From assembly GCA_024220525.1 (NCBI GenBank), contig JAMYWO010000540.1:1-19248 (forward strand): 19,248 nucleotides of DNA. Direction: 5' to 3'. The notes under the pieces are model-generated. The model ran no database searches and was not told the DNA's origin. It saw nothing but the letters and a program-made list of their open reading frames with translations. Position 1 is the stretch's first letter. Every line of letters starts with the position of its first letter. Source of the DNA: Cochliopodium minus (taxonomy: Eukaryota > Discosea > Himatismenida > Cochliopodiidae). The position numbers and the translations under genes are program-made. Below are positions 6,701 through 14,350 of this stretch, piece by piece.

Positions 6701-7099
6701 ATGGAACCACAAATCAATAAACTTTATCGGAACAAAATAATGTTTCTTTTATTATTAATTCAAAAGAGAGGTGCATTACCAATTGCAAAAGTACTTCTGA
6801 CGAATCATATAAAACCAAAATTAATTTTAGATTTCAAATATACTTACCCTCCCAAACTTACACGCGATGACTACGACCCTTACCAATACCCACTTGAAGA
6901 TGTACCATTAAATCACAATTTAGTAGAAAAATTTAGAAAAAATGCATACAATGAACTTTTAATAAATATTATAATGATAAAACATTGGTGGTTTGATGAT
7001 TGGATACTATTAGAATATACAAGAAGAAATATGCAAACCAATCGTCATCTTCAATGCTTTATTCAATTAGTTCAATATGAAGAAACATATTTTAAATAA
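6701..7099 (+). CDS. Uncharacterised protein, 132 residues
   Basis: The ATG at 6701 (MEPQINKLYRNKIMFLLLL) follows tatattgagatgataaaaaa. There is a hydrophobic stretch near residues 14-20 and a segment rich in proline, tyrosine and aspartate (YPPKLTRDDYDPYQYPLEDV, about 49-68). A tryptophan-containing C-terminal half follows (KHWWFDDWILLEY). No domain is recognised. It ends 7 bp before the stop of the convergent gene at 7107-7601. Coding use looks genuine and nothing competes on the other strand. Confidence 0.65.
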   Translation: MEPQINKLYRNKIMFLLLLIQKRGALPIAKVLLTNHIKPKLILDFKYTYPPKLTRDDYDPYQYPLEDVPLNHNLVEKFRKNAYNELLINIIMIKHWWFDDWILLEYTRRNMQTNRHLQCFIQLVQYEETYFK

Positions 7100-7106
7100 A
7101 CAGATA

Positions 7107-7601
7107 TCAATCACTCTTTTTGATTCTACCCAAACTTTCTTTCAACTCGTTGAGAACCTTATCCATTAAAAACAATTCATTATCAACAAACTTTTTCATT
7201 TCTAATTGACCTCTTTTAAACATAAATATTTGTTTGTATCTGATAGTTCTTTCAATAAAGTAAAAATCTTTTGGTTTTTCTGTTTTATTGTAAGGAACAA
7301 TGTAATATGATATTATATCTTTAACAATCGGAGTTGAAAAGAAATATCCACTTTCATAGTGTTTATGTTTAACAATTAACTTGTTCAAATGGAATGGATC
7401 TTTTTGAATAAAGTATCCCATCACTCTTTGTTTTGAGTTTGCTTTATAATATTCAATTTTATTGTCTCCTTGAAGTTGATGGATAAATTCCTCTGACAAT
7501 ACTTCAATCATGTTTAAACAATCATACTTGAATCCTTTGAAAACCACTTTAGATTCTTTTGTTTTGTAATTCTCTTCAATTATATAGAACTTTGTAAGCA
7601 T
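7107..7601 (-). CDS. Uncharacterised protein, 164 residues
   Basis: Start ATG 7601 (MLTKFYIIEENYKTKESKVV) is directly preceded by ataatatttata. The protein appears mixed alpha/beta, with many lysines and aromatic residues. A central HKHYESGYFFSTP segment and a C-terminal helix (FLMDKVLNELKESLGRIKK) are notable. There are no cysteine clusters and no membrane span. I recognise no family. The style is like the short orphan proteins common in large DNA viruses of protists. It is divergent from the MYND gene at 7645 with a 43-bp shared promoter region. Confidence 0.7.
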   Translation of the reverse strand: MLTKFYIIEENYKTKESKVVFKGFKYDCLNMIEVLSEEFIHQLQGDNKIEYYKANSKQRVMGYFIQKDPFHLNKLIVKHKHYESGYFFSTPIVKDIISYYIVPYNKTEKPKDFYFIERTIRYKQIFMFKRGQLEMKKFVDNELFLMDKVLNELKESLGRIKKSD

Positions 7602-7644
7602 TATAAATATTATATATAAAATAATTTTAAATAAAAAAACTCAA

Positions 7645-8358
7645 ATGGATAACAATATTCTATCACCAAGATCTAAAAAAATTTATAAAAATGGGTTTGA
7701 TGGTAGCGTAAAGAATTCAATTGAAGAAAGATTAGTAAAAGCAAATGTTCATTTTGATCAAGAACATTTAGAAAGTTTGATATTCCTTTTGAACGAATTT
7801 AAAAATAATGCGCTCCCTCAAACTCTGGTTAATCTTGAACCTTTTCAAGATATATGTGTATTAGAAGTCATAGGAAAGTTAGAACAAGAAAAATTTTCAG
7901 AATTAAGTTGCCATCAATACGATTTATTACTGGCTCTAGATTTCTTGTTTGCTCGCGAAGGAGATCTTCTTCCTGTTGATTCATTTGAAAAATACAGGGA
8001 CAGAAAACATTATTTAATAGCGAGATCTACTGTTACTGCTATTATGAAAGAACAATATGCCCATGATTTTAAGATACGAGATAATATTTTTAATCAAAAT
8101 AATGATTTTGTTTCAAAAATAGAGCCTAAACCAAGATCAGATAGCAATCCAAAAGATGAACTTCCTTCTCCTCGTAACCTCCCTGGATTATTAGATTCAA
8201 AATTTCTTTGCATGAATTGTGAAATGAAAGAGGGAATTAAATCATGTTCTAGATGCAGAAAGGCAATGTATTGCGGAAAGGAATGTCAGGAAACACGTTG
8301 GAAGTCAACTCATAAACGCGAATGCATAAAACAATTACCAAAAGAAGAATCTAAATAA
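7645..8358 (+). CDS. MYND-type zinc finger protein
   Basis: The 237-residue product starts at ATG 7645. A predicted helical N-terminal region of unknown type (1 to about 150) and a short polar linker lead to a MYND finger at about residues 189-227. The motif is C-x2-C-x7-C-x2-C-x4-C-x3-C, then W-x2-T-H-x3-C, a full zinc-ligand set. MYND fingers bind short proline-containing peptides in transcription regulators and other eukaryotic proteins. A virus could use one to recruit or block host factors, but the partner here is unknown. It is probably acquired from a eukaryote. Its upstream promoter region is shared with the gene at 7601. Confidence 0.85.
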   Translation: MDNNILSPRSKKIYKNGFDGSVKNSIEERLVKANVHFDQEHLESLIFLLNEFKNNALPQTLVNLEPFQDICVLEVIGKLEQEKFSELSCHQYDLLLALDFLFAREGDLLPVDSFEKYRDRKHYLIARSTVTAIMKEQYAHDFKIRDNIFNQNNDFVSKIEPKPRSDSNPKDELPSPRNLPGLLDSKFLCMNCEMKEGIKSCSRCRKAMYCGKECQETRWKSTHKRECIKQLPKEESK

Positions 8359-8392
8359 TTTTGAAACAAATATTGCATAGTTGTTTTAATAC

Positions 8393-8788
8393 TTAATTAA
8401 ACACTTCCATCTCTGGGAAATTCTTATTTTGATTCTTCTTAATTTTACTATCAATTAAATTGTTTATTTTGGTTTCAATTGATTCCAAATATTCATACAA
8501 ATCTTTCTTTTTTAAAACTATTGGACCATTTTCTTTTTCAAATTTAGCATCTATAACTTGTTCTAAAGAAAATCCATTTTCAAATGTTATTTTCTCAAGT
8601 TCTTTTTGTTTTTGTTCTTCAACTTGTTTTTTAAGTTCTGGTTCAATTTGTTTTTCTGGTGGTGTTAAATGCAAATAATAATGTCCTGAACAATAATTCT
8701 TTCCATCACTTCCAATTTTGCTTGTATATACTCCACAAACTTGATTTGCTCTTTTACCTTTTGAAACTGTATGTACACAACGAGGCAT
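8393..8788 (-). CDS. Small zinc-binding protein with helical tail
   Basis: The 131-residue product starts at ATG 8788 (MPRCVHTVSKGKRANQVCG). Residues 4-36 hold C-x13-C ... YCSGH, a short Cys/Cys/Cys/His arrangement with the GKxxxxxCG...YCxxH pattern seen in many large-DNA-virus proteins. The rest is charged and helical, with a glutamine/glutamate/lysine-rich coil (KKQVEEQKQKELEKI) and a lysine-rich C-terminus. It probably binds zinc; nucleic-acid or protein binding is inference. It is divergent from 8856 across a 67-bp gap containing a palindromic TATA element. Confidence 0.7.
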   Translation of the reverse strand: MPRCVHTVSKGKRANQVCGVYTSKIGSDGKNYCSGHYYLHLTPPEKQIEPELKKQVEEQKQKELEKITFENGFSLEQVIDAKFEKENGPIVLKKKDLYEYLESIETKINNLIDSKIKKNQNKNFPEMEVFN

Positions 8789-8799
8789 TTTTTACTATA

Positions 8800-8811
8800 C
8801 TATATATATAG
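8800..8811. promoter_or_regulatory. Palindromic TATA element between divergent genes
   Basis: ctatatatatag is a perfect 12-bp palindrome, 12 bp from the ATG of the minus-strand gene (8788) and 45 bp from that of the plus-strand gene (8856). Its symmetry would let one site direct transcription both ways. Promoter function is inferred from position and composition. Confidence 0.45.
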
Positions 8812-8855
8812 AAAAAAATTTTTATATTATTTACACAGAAATAAAAAAAATTGCA

Positions 8856-9167
8856 ATGTCTGAAAACAACTCTCCAAGACCTCTTAATGTTTCTTTTTTT
8901 GTTGACGAAGAACATAAAGCTTGTATCATTGACTTTTTAGAAAAGATGCCAAATATTCCAAATCTGACTTCATTACTTCAAAAAATTAGAGAAAGTCAAG
9001 GATTAAACAATATTAGAGAAATGAATTTGTTGTTCTACTTACTCAATGCATCTTTATCTATATATTGTGACAAGAATGGCGTCATTAACCAAAACAAAAT
9101 TATATTAAATACCAGAAGCTCTCAGTCAAGCATCTACATTGAAAAAACTCCAACAATTCTACTATGA
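8856..9167 (+). CDS. Uncharacterised protein, 103 residues
   Basis: ATG 8856 (MSENNSPRPLNVSFFVDEEH) to a TGA. It is predicted mainly helical in the middle (CIIDFLEKMPNIP, NLTSLLQKIRESQ, MNLLFYLLNASLSIY). No family is recognised. It faintly resembles the N-terminal region of the MYND protein at 7645: a V-F-x-x-E-H element, leucine-rich helices, then a hydrophobic helix followed by a short acidic turn. If real, it would be a paralogue without the zinc finger. The 113 bp after it hold no feature I can support. Confidence 0.6.
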   Translation: MSENNSPRPLNVSFFVDEEHKACIIDFLEKMPNIPNLTSLLQKIRESQGLNNIREMNLLFYLLNASLSIYCDKNGVINQNKIILNTRSSQSSIYIEKTPTILL

Positions 9168-9280
9168 CAACAAAATAATGACAAAATAATATTAACTTTA
9201 ATTAAACAATTTATCCTTCACTAAAAAAGATTAATTATTCAAATAAAAAAATATCTTAGAGTAAAAATTCTACCCTCAGA

Positions 9281-9706
9281 TTAATATCCTAATTTAGCAT
9301 GAATAATATTATCATATAGATATTTTCCTCCCACTGCACTACCTGCTCCCAATGCCAATGTTTCCAATATTCTTGGGGTTCCATCTAATCCAAATTTAAA
9401 TAAACCAAATGTCAATGCACCGCTTAATAGGGGACCCCCTACGCCGCTTTCGTATTTTGAAAGGAATCTTATACCTGGTATCATTTCAAACACATGATCG
9501 TGAATTAATTCAGAAATTAATACACCAGTTCCAGTCGCCAATCCTATTCCTACCATTGCATTTACATTCATTCCATATAAATTAAAAGTATCACCCATTC
9601 CAATACCAAGCAATAACACTGATGCACCTGCTGCAACCGCTCCTGCAGTTAATGATGGTAAAAACTCATCTTTAATTTTTTCCATAGTTGATCTATTATC
9701 GGTCAT
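9281..9706 (-). CDS. Glycine-rich multi-span membrane protein, probable virion membrane component
   Basis: I choose ATG 9706 (MTDNRSTMEKIKDEFLP, 141 residues) because it is immediately preceded by the ttataaa element. The frame's further extension upstream uses only a TTG. Four glycine/alanine-rich hydrophobic segments (for example AGAVAAGASVLLLGIGM, MVGIGLATGTGVLISE and LALGAGSAVGGKYLYD) suggest a compact membrane protein. No family is named with confidence. It is first in a row of four minus-strand genes beside the packaging ATPase, which suggests a virion membrane role. Confidence 0.65.
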   Translation of the reverse strand: MTDNRSTMEKIKDEFLPSLTAGAVAAGASVLLLGIGMGDTFNLYGMNVNAMVGIGLATGTGVLISELIHDHVFEMIPGIRFLSKYESGVGGPLLSGALTFGLFKFGLDGTPRILETLALGAGSAVGGKYLYDNIIHAKLGY

Positions 9707-9741
9707 TTTATAAATTGGCAATTGAAAATAATTATTTCAAT

Positions 9742-10440
9742 TTATAAATCATTAAATTTCTGTTTTACATCTTTTTGTAGGTCTTTTTCTAAAACTTCAT
9801 TATAAATTTTACTCATCTTTTCCATGTGATTATTTGACACATGAACTGAGTAACACAACATACCAGTTAATAATACAATCCTATACTCAGGTTTTAAAGC
9901 ATCCATTTTGTAACTATATTCAATTGATATTTGTTTTATACAATTATTTATATGTCTATCTCTTATAGCATTCTTTGTTAAACCATTTAAATTAAAATTT
10001 GTTCTTGGTGCTATTTTTTCTTCTATTAATTGAAGGCAACCAAAATAACCCTGAACAATAAAATCCGTTGCACCTGAAGAAGAAACTATATTATTAAACT
10101 CTTTATCCAAAGAATTAAGTTCTTCCATTGAATATTTATTAAAGTTTGTTTGTTTATATTCAGATAACATATCTGGAAACTCTCTAACATAAGTTTTTAG
10201 TTTATTTATTAATTTTGTTTCAACTGAATTTTCTGTTTTTATAGCTTTTTCTTCTGGTGACATTAAGTCTTCAATAGTTATTTTTGGGGGTGACAAATCA
10301 AGGTCAAAGTTTGGCTCTCCTCCTAATGGTTCTAAAGTTTCTTCATAAGTATCTTCTGTTTTTCTTGTAAAATTTTCATGATTTTGTATCTTTTTTAGGT
10401 CTATACCTGAATTCTTATTACTTAAATCTATTACTTCCAT
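9742..10440 (-). CDS. Conserved-looking helical protein, possible virion component
   Basis: ATG 10440 (MEVIDLSNKNSGIDLKKIQ), 232 residues. The N-terminal 80 residues are acidic and probably disordered. The remainder is a helical domain with KLKTYVREFPDMLSE, MEELNSLDKEFNNIV and YRIVLLTGMLCYSVHVSNN. This layout, with a disordered acidic head and a helical body carrying a 'REFP' element, reminds me of a conserved protein of unknown function in polinton-like and large DNA viruses. That is memory of a pattern, not a search result. It lies 22 bp from the gene starting at 11191, in the same direction. Confidence 0.65.
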   Translation of the reverse strand: MEVIDLSNKNSGIDLKKIQNHENFTRKTEDTYEETLEPLGGEPNFDLDLSPPKITIEDLMSPEEKAIKTENSVETKLINKLKTYVREFPDMLSEYKQTNFNKYSMEELNSLDKEFNNIVSSSGATDFIVQGYFGCLQLIEEKIAPRTNFNLNGLTKNAIRDRHINNCIKQISIEYSYKMDALKPEYRIVLLTGMLCYSVHVSNNHMEKMSKIYNEVLEKDLQKDVKQKFNDL

Positions 10441-10462
10441 ATAATTATTCCTGAGATATTTG

Positions 10463-11191
10463 TTATCCTAAGAAACCAAAAGAACTTAAATTTAGTTTAT
10501 TTTGATTATTAACATGTTCAATATATTTGTTTATTTTATTAATTAAACTATTATTATTTGTTAGTTTCCCTGCATACACAAATTGTTTATTATAGTACCA
10601 ATCTTTAAAATCATCAAAACTATATAAATTATTTTTATTTATATTTTTTGTATTTTTTGAGTTTATTGTATTATAAAATGCCCTTTCAACATAATATTCA
10701 TTTTTATCAACAATTTCTTCAATATCTTCTTTTTCATCCAAGTCAATTTCATCACCATCAGATAAAAAGTTTAATTGTCTGTTTACTATTGGTGATATAT
10801 TTGGTGATATATTATTATTATTATTATTATCATCACGCCAAGGTGTAACAGGTGGCGTACCAAACCAATTTTTTCTATTTGGTAAAGATTGTCTATTGTT
10901 TTTCTTTTTTTGTTTGTATGGTTCTGTTTTTGTTGAAGTTGGCGTGTTATTAAAATTAAACAATCTTGATATAGCACTTGCACCTTTTTGTACACTTTGC
11001 CCTAAAAAATTCCTTGTTTGATTCAAAAAACTTTCATTTTTAGACATCTGTATTGAAGGATTACTTGAATTTCGGTTATCAAAAACAGGTGGAGGTGGTG
11101 GCGGAATCATTGCAAACTGTTGTAGTTGTTGTTCATATGCTAAATTTCTCATTAAAGCTGCTTTGTAAGGATCTCTTTCAAATAAATACAT
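10463..11191 (-). CDS. Low-complexity protein with proline and asparagine runs, possible virion component
   Basis: I choose ATG 11191 (MYLFERDPYKAALMRNLAY, 242 residues), preceded by a tatattataaaagaa stretch. An earlier ATG at 11281 would overlap the neighbouring gene by 59 bp. There is a proline run (IPPPPPPVF, about residue 30), a basic serine/asparagine-rich middle, an asparagine run encoded by att repeats on the plus strand, an acidic stretch (DGDEIDLDEKEDIEE) and a compact C-terminal segment (SFDDFKDWYYNKQFVYAGKL). No domain is recognised. Disordered, charge-segregated proteins like this often serve as scaffold or tegument-like virion components; that is inference from neighbours. Confidence 0.6.
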   Translation of the reverse strand: MYLFERDPYKAALMRNLAYEQQLQQFAMIPPPPPPVFDNRNSSNPSIQMSKNESFLNQTRNFLGQSVQKGASAISRLFNFNNTPTSTKTEPYKQKKKNNRQSLPNRKNWFGTPPVTPWRDDNNNNNNISPNISPIVNRQLNFLSDGDEIDLDEKEDIEEIVDKNEYYVERAFYNTINSKNTKNINKNNLYSFDDFKDWYYNKQFVYAGKLTNNNSLINKINKYIEHVNNQNKLNLSSFGFLG

Positions 11192-11222
11192 TTCTTTTAT
11201 AATATATTTATTTAAAATAAAT

Positions 11223-11897
11223 TTAGTATGGAACGGTTTGTGAAATTCTTCTCTTTGCATCATCAACTGTTGCAGATGCATATTGTAATTTATGAGCTGC
11301 CATCATTTTACTTCTCCAATCGGCTGCTGCGCTTTTACCTTTTGCTTTGGCTTCGTCAACACTGAACCCGTAACCTAAATATTGTGAAAATGTATCATTG
11401 TAAATACTTAAAGAGTTTTTATTTATTCTTTGTTCGTCATCAAATGCTGCTCTAATAAAGTTTGAAGGGTTTGTAACTGCATCTATTTTTCTGGTTTCAA
11501 CGTACTCATCCTTTAAAAAACCAAGTTCTCTATACAATTCACTGTTTACTGATCCTTCTGGTGTAGCTATACCTTGTCTTCTACTAAATAATGGTCCTAA
11601 ATCGTTAGCATTAGTTCCGGCAACCAATGTTCCAACAAAAGTAATATATGTACCTCCATAAGTTTGTCTTAATAAAGTTACAAAAGAACTAACTTCCTCA
11701 ATTGTTGGTAAATTTTTTACATTCGCATCTGCTATAGTTGACCCACCAATTGCAGTGAATCTACCTAGTGGAAAATCAGTTGTAGTTCTTTTAATGTTAT
11801 TATCCCACTCTCCGTTTACACCTTTTGGATTATTTATAAGATGTCCTAATACAGTTCCTTTTCTATTTGGAGTTAAAGCATTAAAATCTGTTGCCAT
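11223..11897 (-). CDS. Uncharacterised probable virion protein, 224 residues
   Basis: ATG 11897 (MATDFNALTPNRKGTVLGHL) has ataatataaacttataa directly upstream, like the capsid gene. The sequence is balanced in composition and richer in Gly, Ala, Thr and Val than its neighbours, as is common for structural proteins. Segments such as TYGGTYITFVGTLVAGTN and LFSRRQGIATPEG suggest a beta-rich core, followed by a helical C-terminus (AAADWRSKMMAAHKLQYA). No cysteine clusters or membrane spans. No family is recognised. It diverges from the packaging ATPase at 11970, so both are probably expressed together late. Confidence 0.65.
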   Translation of the reverse strand: MATDFNALTPNRKGTVLGHLINNPKGVNGEWDNNIKRTTTDFPLGRFTAIGGSTIADANVKNLPTIEEVSSFVTLLRQTYGGTYITFVGTLVAGTNANDLGPLFSRRQGIATPEGSVNSELYRELGFLKDEYVETRKIDAVTNPSNFIRAAFDDEQRINKNSLSIYNDTFSQYLGYGFSVDEAKAKGKSAAADWRSKMMAAHKLQYASATVDDAKRRISQTVPY

Positions 11898-11969
11898 TTA
11901 TAAGTTTATATTATAATAGTTAGAAAATAAATTTCGTTTTTTTTATAAATATAATTTATAAACTATAAT
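11898..11969. promoter_or_regulatory. Bidirectional AT-rich promoter region
   Basis: The 72 bp between the ATGs at 11897 (minus) and 11970 (plus) carry ttataa-type elements reading both ways: on the minus strand ataatataaacttataa ends at the ATG, and on the plus strand ttataaatataatttataaactataat ends at the ATG. No other base pattern stands out. Function is inferred from the same element before other genes. Confidence 0.45.
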
Positions 11970-12638
11970 ATGAGCGAATTAAAATTAAATTGGGAAAAAT
12001 TCTTTTGTATGGTTATTTATGGCACACCCGGTAGCGGCAAGACTTCATTATTAAAGTATATAATGTGGGAGGCAAGTAATAATAATAGATTTAATCATTG
12101 TTTATTATTTTCAACAAATAAAAATGACGTTGATTACAAGTTTTTACCAAAAAAATATAAATTTGATTCCTTTGATAGAGGAGCAGTTGAAAATTACATT
12201 GAATTGTTGAGGAGTCATAATGAAAAAACTGTCAAAACAAAAGGACTTGTAATTTTTGATGATGTATGTGGCAGTGATAAATGCAGTTTCAAGGATAATT
12301 TTTTTAAACAATTGTTAACAAATTACCGTCATTGGGGATTAAGTATCATAATTTGCATGCAGGTCCCAGTAGAAATCCCCGCTTACATGAGAAGTATTGT
12401 TAATTATGCTGCAATATATAAATATATTTCAACTGGGGATAGAGATAAAATATATAATGCATTTGGATCATTAGCACCAAGTAAAGATATTTTTTTTAAG
12501 CTTTATGAAGATGCCACGAATGAGCCTTATAAATTTCTCTTATATAATAGAACTAATATGTATGATACAAAAAATGCCTATCAAAGTATGAGAGCACCTG
12601 ACCCAAAGACATACAAATTTAAAATAAAATTTGACTAA
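11970..12638 (+). CDS. Genome-packaging ATPase (A32-like, FtsK-HerA superfamily)
   Basis: This 222-residue ATPase starts at ATG 11970. The Walker A loop GTPGSGKT is at residues 18-25. Walker B LVIFDDV is at 93-99, with adjacent acidic residues for catalysis. A downstream strand ends in glutamine (HWGLSIIICMQ, 121-131), as in A32-type enzymes. The size fits the short viral packaging ATPases of polinton-like viruses, virophages and nucleocytoviruses. It would power translocation of the genome into preformed capsids. It diverges from a probable virion gene on its left, and its last 4 bp overlap the convergent gene at 12635. All key motifs are intact. Confidence 0.92.
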   Translation: MSELKLNWEKFFCMVIYGTPGSGKTSLLKYIMWEASNNNRFNHCLLFSTNKNDVDYKFLPKKYKFDSFDRGAVENYIELLRSHNEKTVKTKGLVIFDDVCGSDKCSFKDNFFKQLLTNYRHWGLSIIICMQVPVEIPAYMRSIVNYAAIYKYISTGDRDKIYNAFGSLAPSKDIFFKLYEDATNEPYKFLLYNRTNMYDTKNAYQSMRAPDPKTYKFKIKFD

Positions 12639-13174
12639 GCTTTGTTCATGTAAATACGGTAAAAATATCTTTTTTTAAAAAAATGTTTTTCATCAGTACA
12701 ATCTCTTTCAATACTAACATAGTATTCATAAACATTATATCTTTGTTCAGTGTATTGGTTTATCAATTTTAAATTACAAACATCATAATCACAACAATAA
12801 CGACATTTATCATCATCAACATATTTATCTGCCAACTCTTCATATATCATTTGTTGTAATCTTAGGAACTCCTCTTTATCTATAAAATATATTTTAGTAT
12901 TTTCAGGTTTAATATCATATTCTTTTTTTTTATGTGTTATTTCAGTATGGAACTCTTCATAATACGATGAATGTTTAAAACATTTACCCCAAGATTTCAT
13001 TTTACAAAAATATTTTCTTGTTACTGTATTACCTTCAAAAGTTTTTTGACATATTCTGAATGCAGATATAACATAACAACATGAAGTGTATTCTTTATGT
13101 TCTTCACGTAAAAATTCTGTTTTTTTAGATAAAATTTCAGATCTTTCCTTTTTATTTATATATTTTTCAGTCAT
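12635..13174 (-). CDS. Cysteine-rich orphan protein, possibly zinc-binding
   Basis: ATG 13174 (MTEKYINKKERSEILSKKTE), 179 residues, preceded by atagtataaaaa. It has about ten cysteines, in two groups: CC, C, C and C across residues 32-65, then CRYCCDYDVC near residue 124-133. The second group suggests a metal site. The rest is highly charged with many tyrosines. There is no membrane span and no family I recognise. It belongs to a short minus-strand block (12635-13747) that interrupts the plus-strand virion genes. Its 3' end overlaps the ATPase stop by 4 bp. Confidence 0.65.
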   Translation of the reverse strand: MTEKYINKKERSEILSKKTEFLREEHKEYTSCCYVISAFRICQKTFEGNTVTRKYFCKMKSWGKCFKHSSYYEEFHTEITHKKKEYDIKPENTKIYFIDKEEFLRLQQMIYEELADKYVDDDKCRYCCDYDVCNLKLINQYTEQRYNVYEYYVSIERDCTDEKHFFKKRYFYRIYMNKA

Positions 13175-13220
13175 TTTTTATACTATTATTTTATATATTT
13201 TTTACATGTGAAAAACGCAC

Positions 13221-13577
13221 TTAAAATAAGAAAAAAATTGTTCTATATTCAGTTAAAGCTAATTCAAAATTATTATTATATCTTTCTTGAATATATTTTA
13301 AGTATTTTTTACCATATTTTTTATAAAATAATTTTTTATTTATTATTTCTACTAATAATGGAAACGCAGTAACTCTTGCTAACTCGTATAAACTAACATC
13401 TCCAAATTTAAATCTTGATGTAGTTAAATTTACATTATAATTGTTTTGTTTACTATATGCACAACATTTTTTTGAATATTTTTTAAATCTTTTTAATATT
13501 TTATCTACTATATATTTGTTTTTTAGTTTTAAATAAAACCATTCACTTATATTCATATTTATAATATTTAAAAACAT
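13221..13577 (-). CDS. Basic aromatic orphan protein, 118 residues
   Basis: ATG 13577 (MFLNIINMNISEWFYLKLKN), with a second possible start at residue 8. The upstream sequence is agtatataaaaata, like other genes. The protein is very basic and tyrosine-rich (YIVDKILKRFKKYSKKCCAY, KKLFYKKYGKKYLKYIQERY). Such a charge pattern fits binding to DNA, RNA or membranes, but nothing specific is recognised. It is in the same minus-strand block as the cysteine-rich gene. Confidence 0.55.
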   Translation of the reverse strand: MFLNIINMNISEWFYLKLKNKYIVDKILKRFKKYSKKCCAYSKQNNYNVNLTTSRFKFGDVSLYELARVTAFPLLVEIINKKLFYKKYGKKYLKYIQERYNNNFELALTEYRTIFFLF

Positions 13578-13624
13578 TATTTTTATATACTTTATGGTAA
13601 AATATATAAAAATTAATGGACAAC

Positions 13625-13747
13625 CTACAAGTCTTTATATTCATCCAAAAACTCATCAGTTATATCTTTGTTGGTATCAAAATCTAGAAAATAATTTATA
13701 ATATCAAAAACATAATCGTTTAAAATAGAACAGATTTTTTTGAACAT
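13625..13747 (-). CDS. Small orphan protein, 40 residues
   Basis: ATG 13747 encodes 40 residues starting MFKKICSILNDYVFDIINYF and ending in an acidic stretch (DEFLDEYKDL) before TAG at 13625-13627. It has the same promoter-like palindrome upstream as its divergent partner at 13765, which is the main reason to believe it. It is too short for family assignment. Confidence 0.45.
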   Translation of the reverse strand: MFKKICSILNDYVFDIINYFLDFDTNKDITDEFLDEYKDL

Positions 13748-13764
13748 TTATTATATAATATACA
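13748..13764. promoter_or_regulatory. 17-bp bidirectional promoter with palindromic core
   Basis: Only 17 bp (ttattatataatataca) separate the start codons of the divergent genes at 13747 and 13765. The core attatataat is a perfect palindrome, so the same element faces both genes. It resembles the motif before the capsid and other genes. Untranslated leaders here must be nearly absent. Function is inferred. Confidence 0.5.
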
Positions 13765-14073
13765 ATGACTAAAATAAAAGAAGTTTTAACCCAAAAGTTA
13801 ATAAATTTTAAAGTGTTTTTAAATGAACAGTTTTTATTATCTGGTATAGAAGAAGAAAAAACAAGAAAAATATCTGAAGAATTAGAATCTTATATGATTA
13901 ATTTAAATTTGTTTATTGAAATGTTATTTTTACTTTCAGGGTTTGATAGTGAGACTGCTGTAAGACTGTACCTGAAAAGCAATGATATAGAGTTTGACGA
14001 AATTAAGGATAAGATAGATAGTCCAAAGTTAATAAGGTATTTGGAATTTTTTTGTGGCTTGGTTAAGAAATAA
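13765..14073 (+). CDS. Small helical orphan protein, 102 residues
   Basis: ATG 13765 (MTKIKEVLTQKLINFKVFLN). It has an internal similarity: FLNEQFLLSGIEEEKTRKI (about 19-37) and FIEMLFLLSGFDSETAVRL (about 52-70) share the F-L-LSG-x-x-E pattern, suggesting a duplicated helix-turn-helix unit. No known family is recognised. It leads the plus-strand run toward the capsid gene and ends 18 bp before the next start, so it may be co-expressed with virion genes. Confidence 0.6.
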   Translation: MTKIKEVLTQKLINFKVFLNEQFLLSGIEEEKTRKISEELESYMINLNLFIEMLFLLSGFDSETAVRLYLKSNDIEFDEIKDKIDSPKLIRYLEFFCGLVKK

Positions 14074-14091
14074 TTTATAATCTGAATATAT

Positions 14092-14325
14092 ATGAGTCAC
14101 GCTTATTCAAGTAATATAGTTAAAGGAATACCAGTTCATCAAACAGGTAATCAAAAAATGTTTTTTTTTAACCGTCAAAATATAAATGATTATTTTGATA
14201 AAACTAATGCTAATAAAAATTTAAGTAATTTTAAATATGGGTTTGGAGCTGCTATTGGAAGTTATGTGTTAGTAAATCTAGCAGGTATAGGATTAGTTTT
14301 ATATCTGATATTCCGAAAAAGATAA
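14092..14325 (+). CDS. Small single-span membrane protein, probable virion component
   Basis: This 77-residue product starts at ATG 14092, after a ttataatctgaatata stretch. A soluble N-terminal part rich in asparagine is followed by one hydrophobic segment (FGAAIGSYVLVNLAGIGLVL, about residues 51-70) and a short basic tail (RKR) that would stay on the positive-inside face. Small C-terminally anchored proteins like this are common next to capsid genes in double-jelly-roll viruses with membranes. No family is named. It is 25 bp upstream of another membrane-associated gene. Confidence 0.65.
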   Translation: MSHAYSSNIVKGIPVHQTGNQKMFFFNRQNINDYFDKTNANKNLSNFKYGFGAAIGSYVLVNLAGIGLVLYLIFRKR

Positions 14326-14350
14326 TTAATTTGTAATTTAATATTATAAA

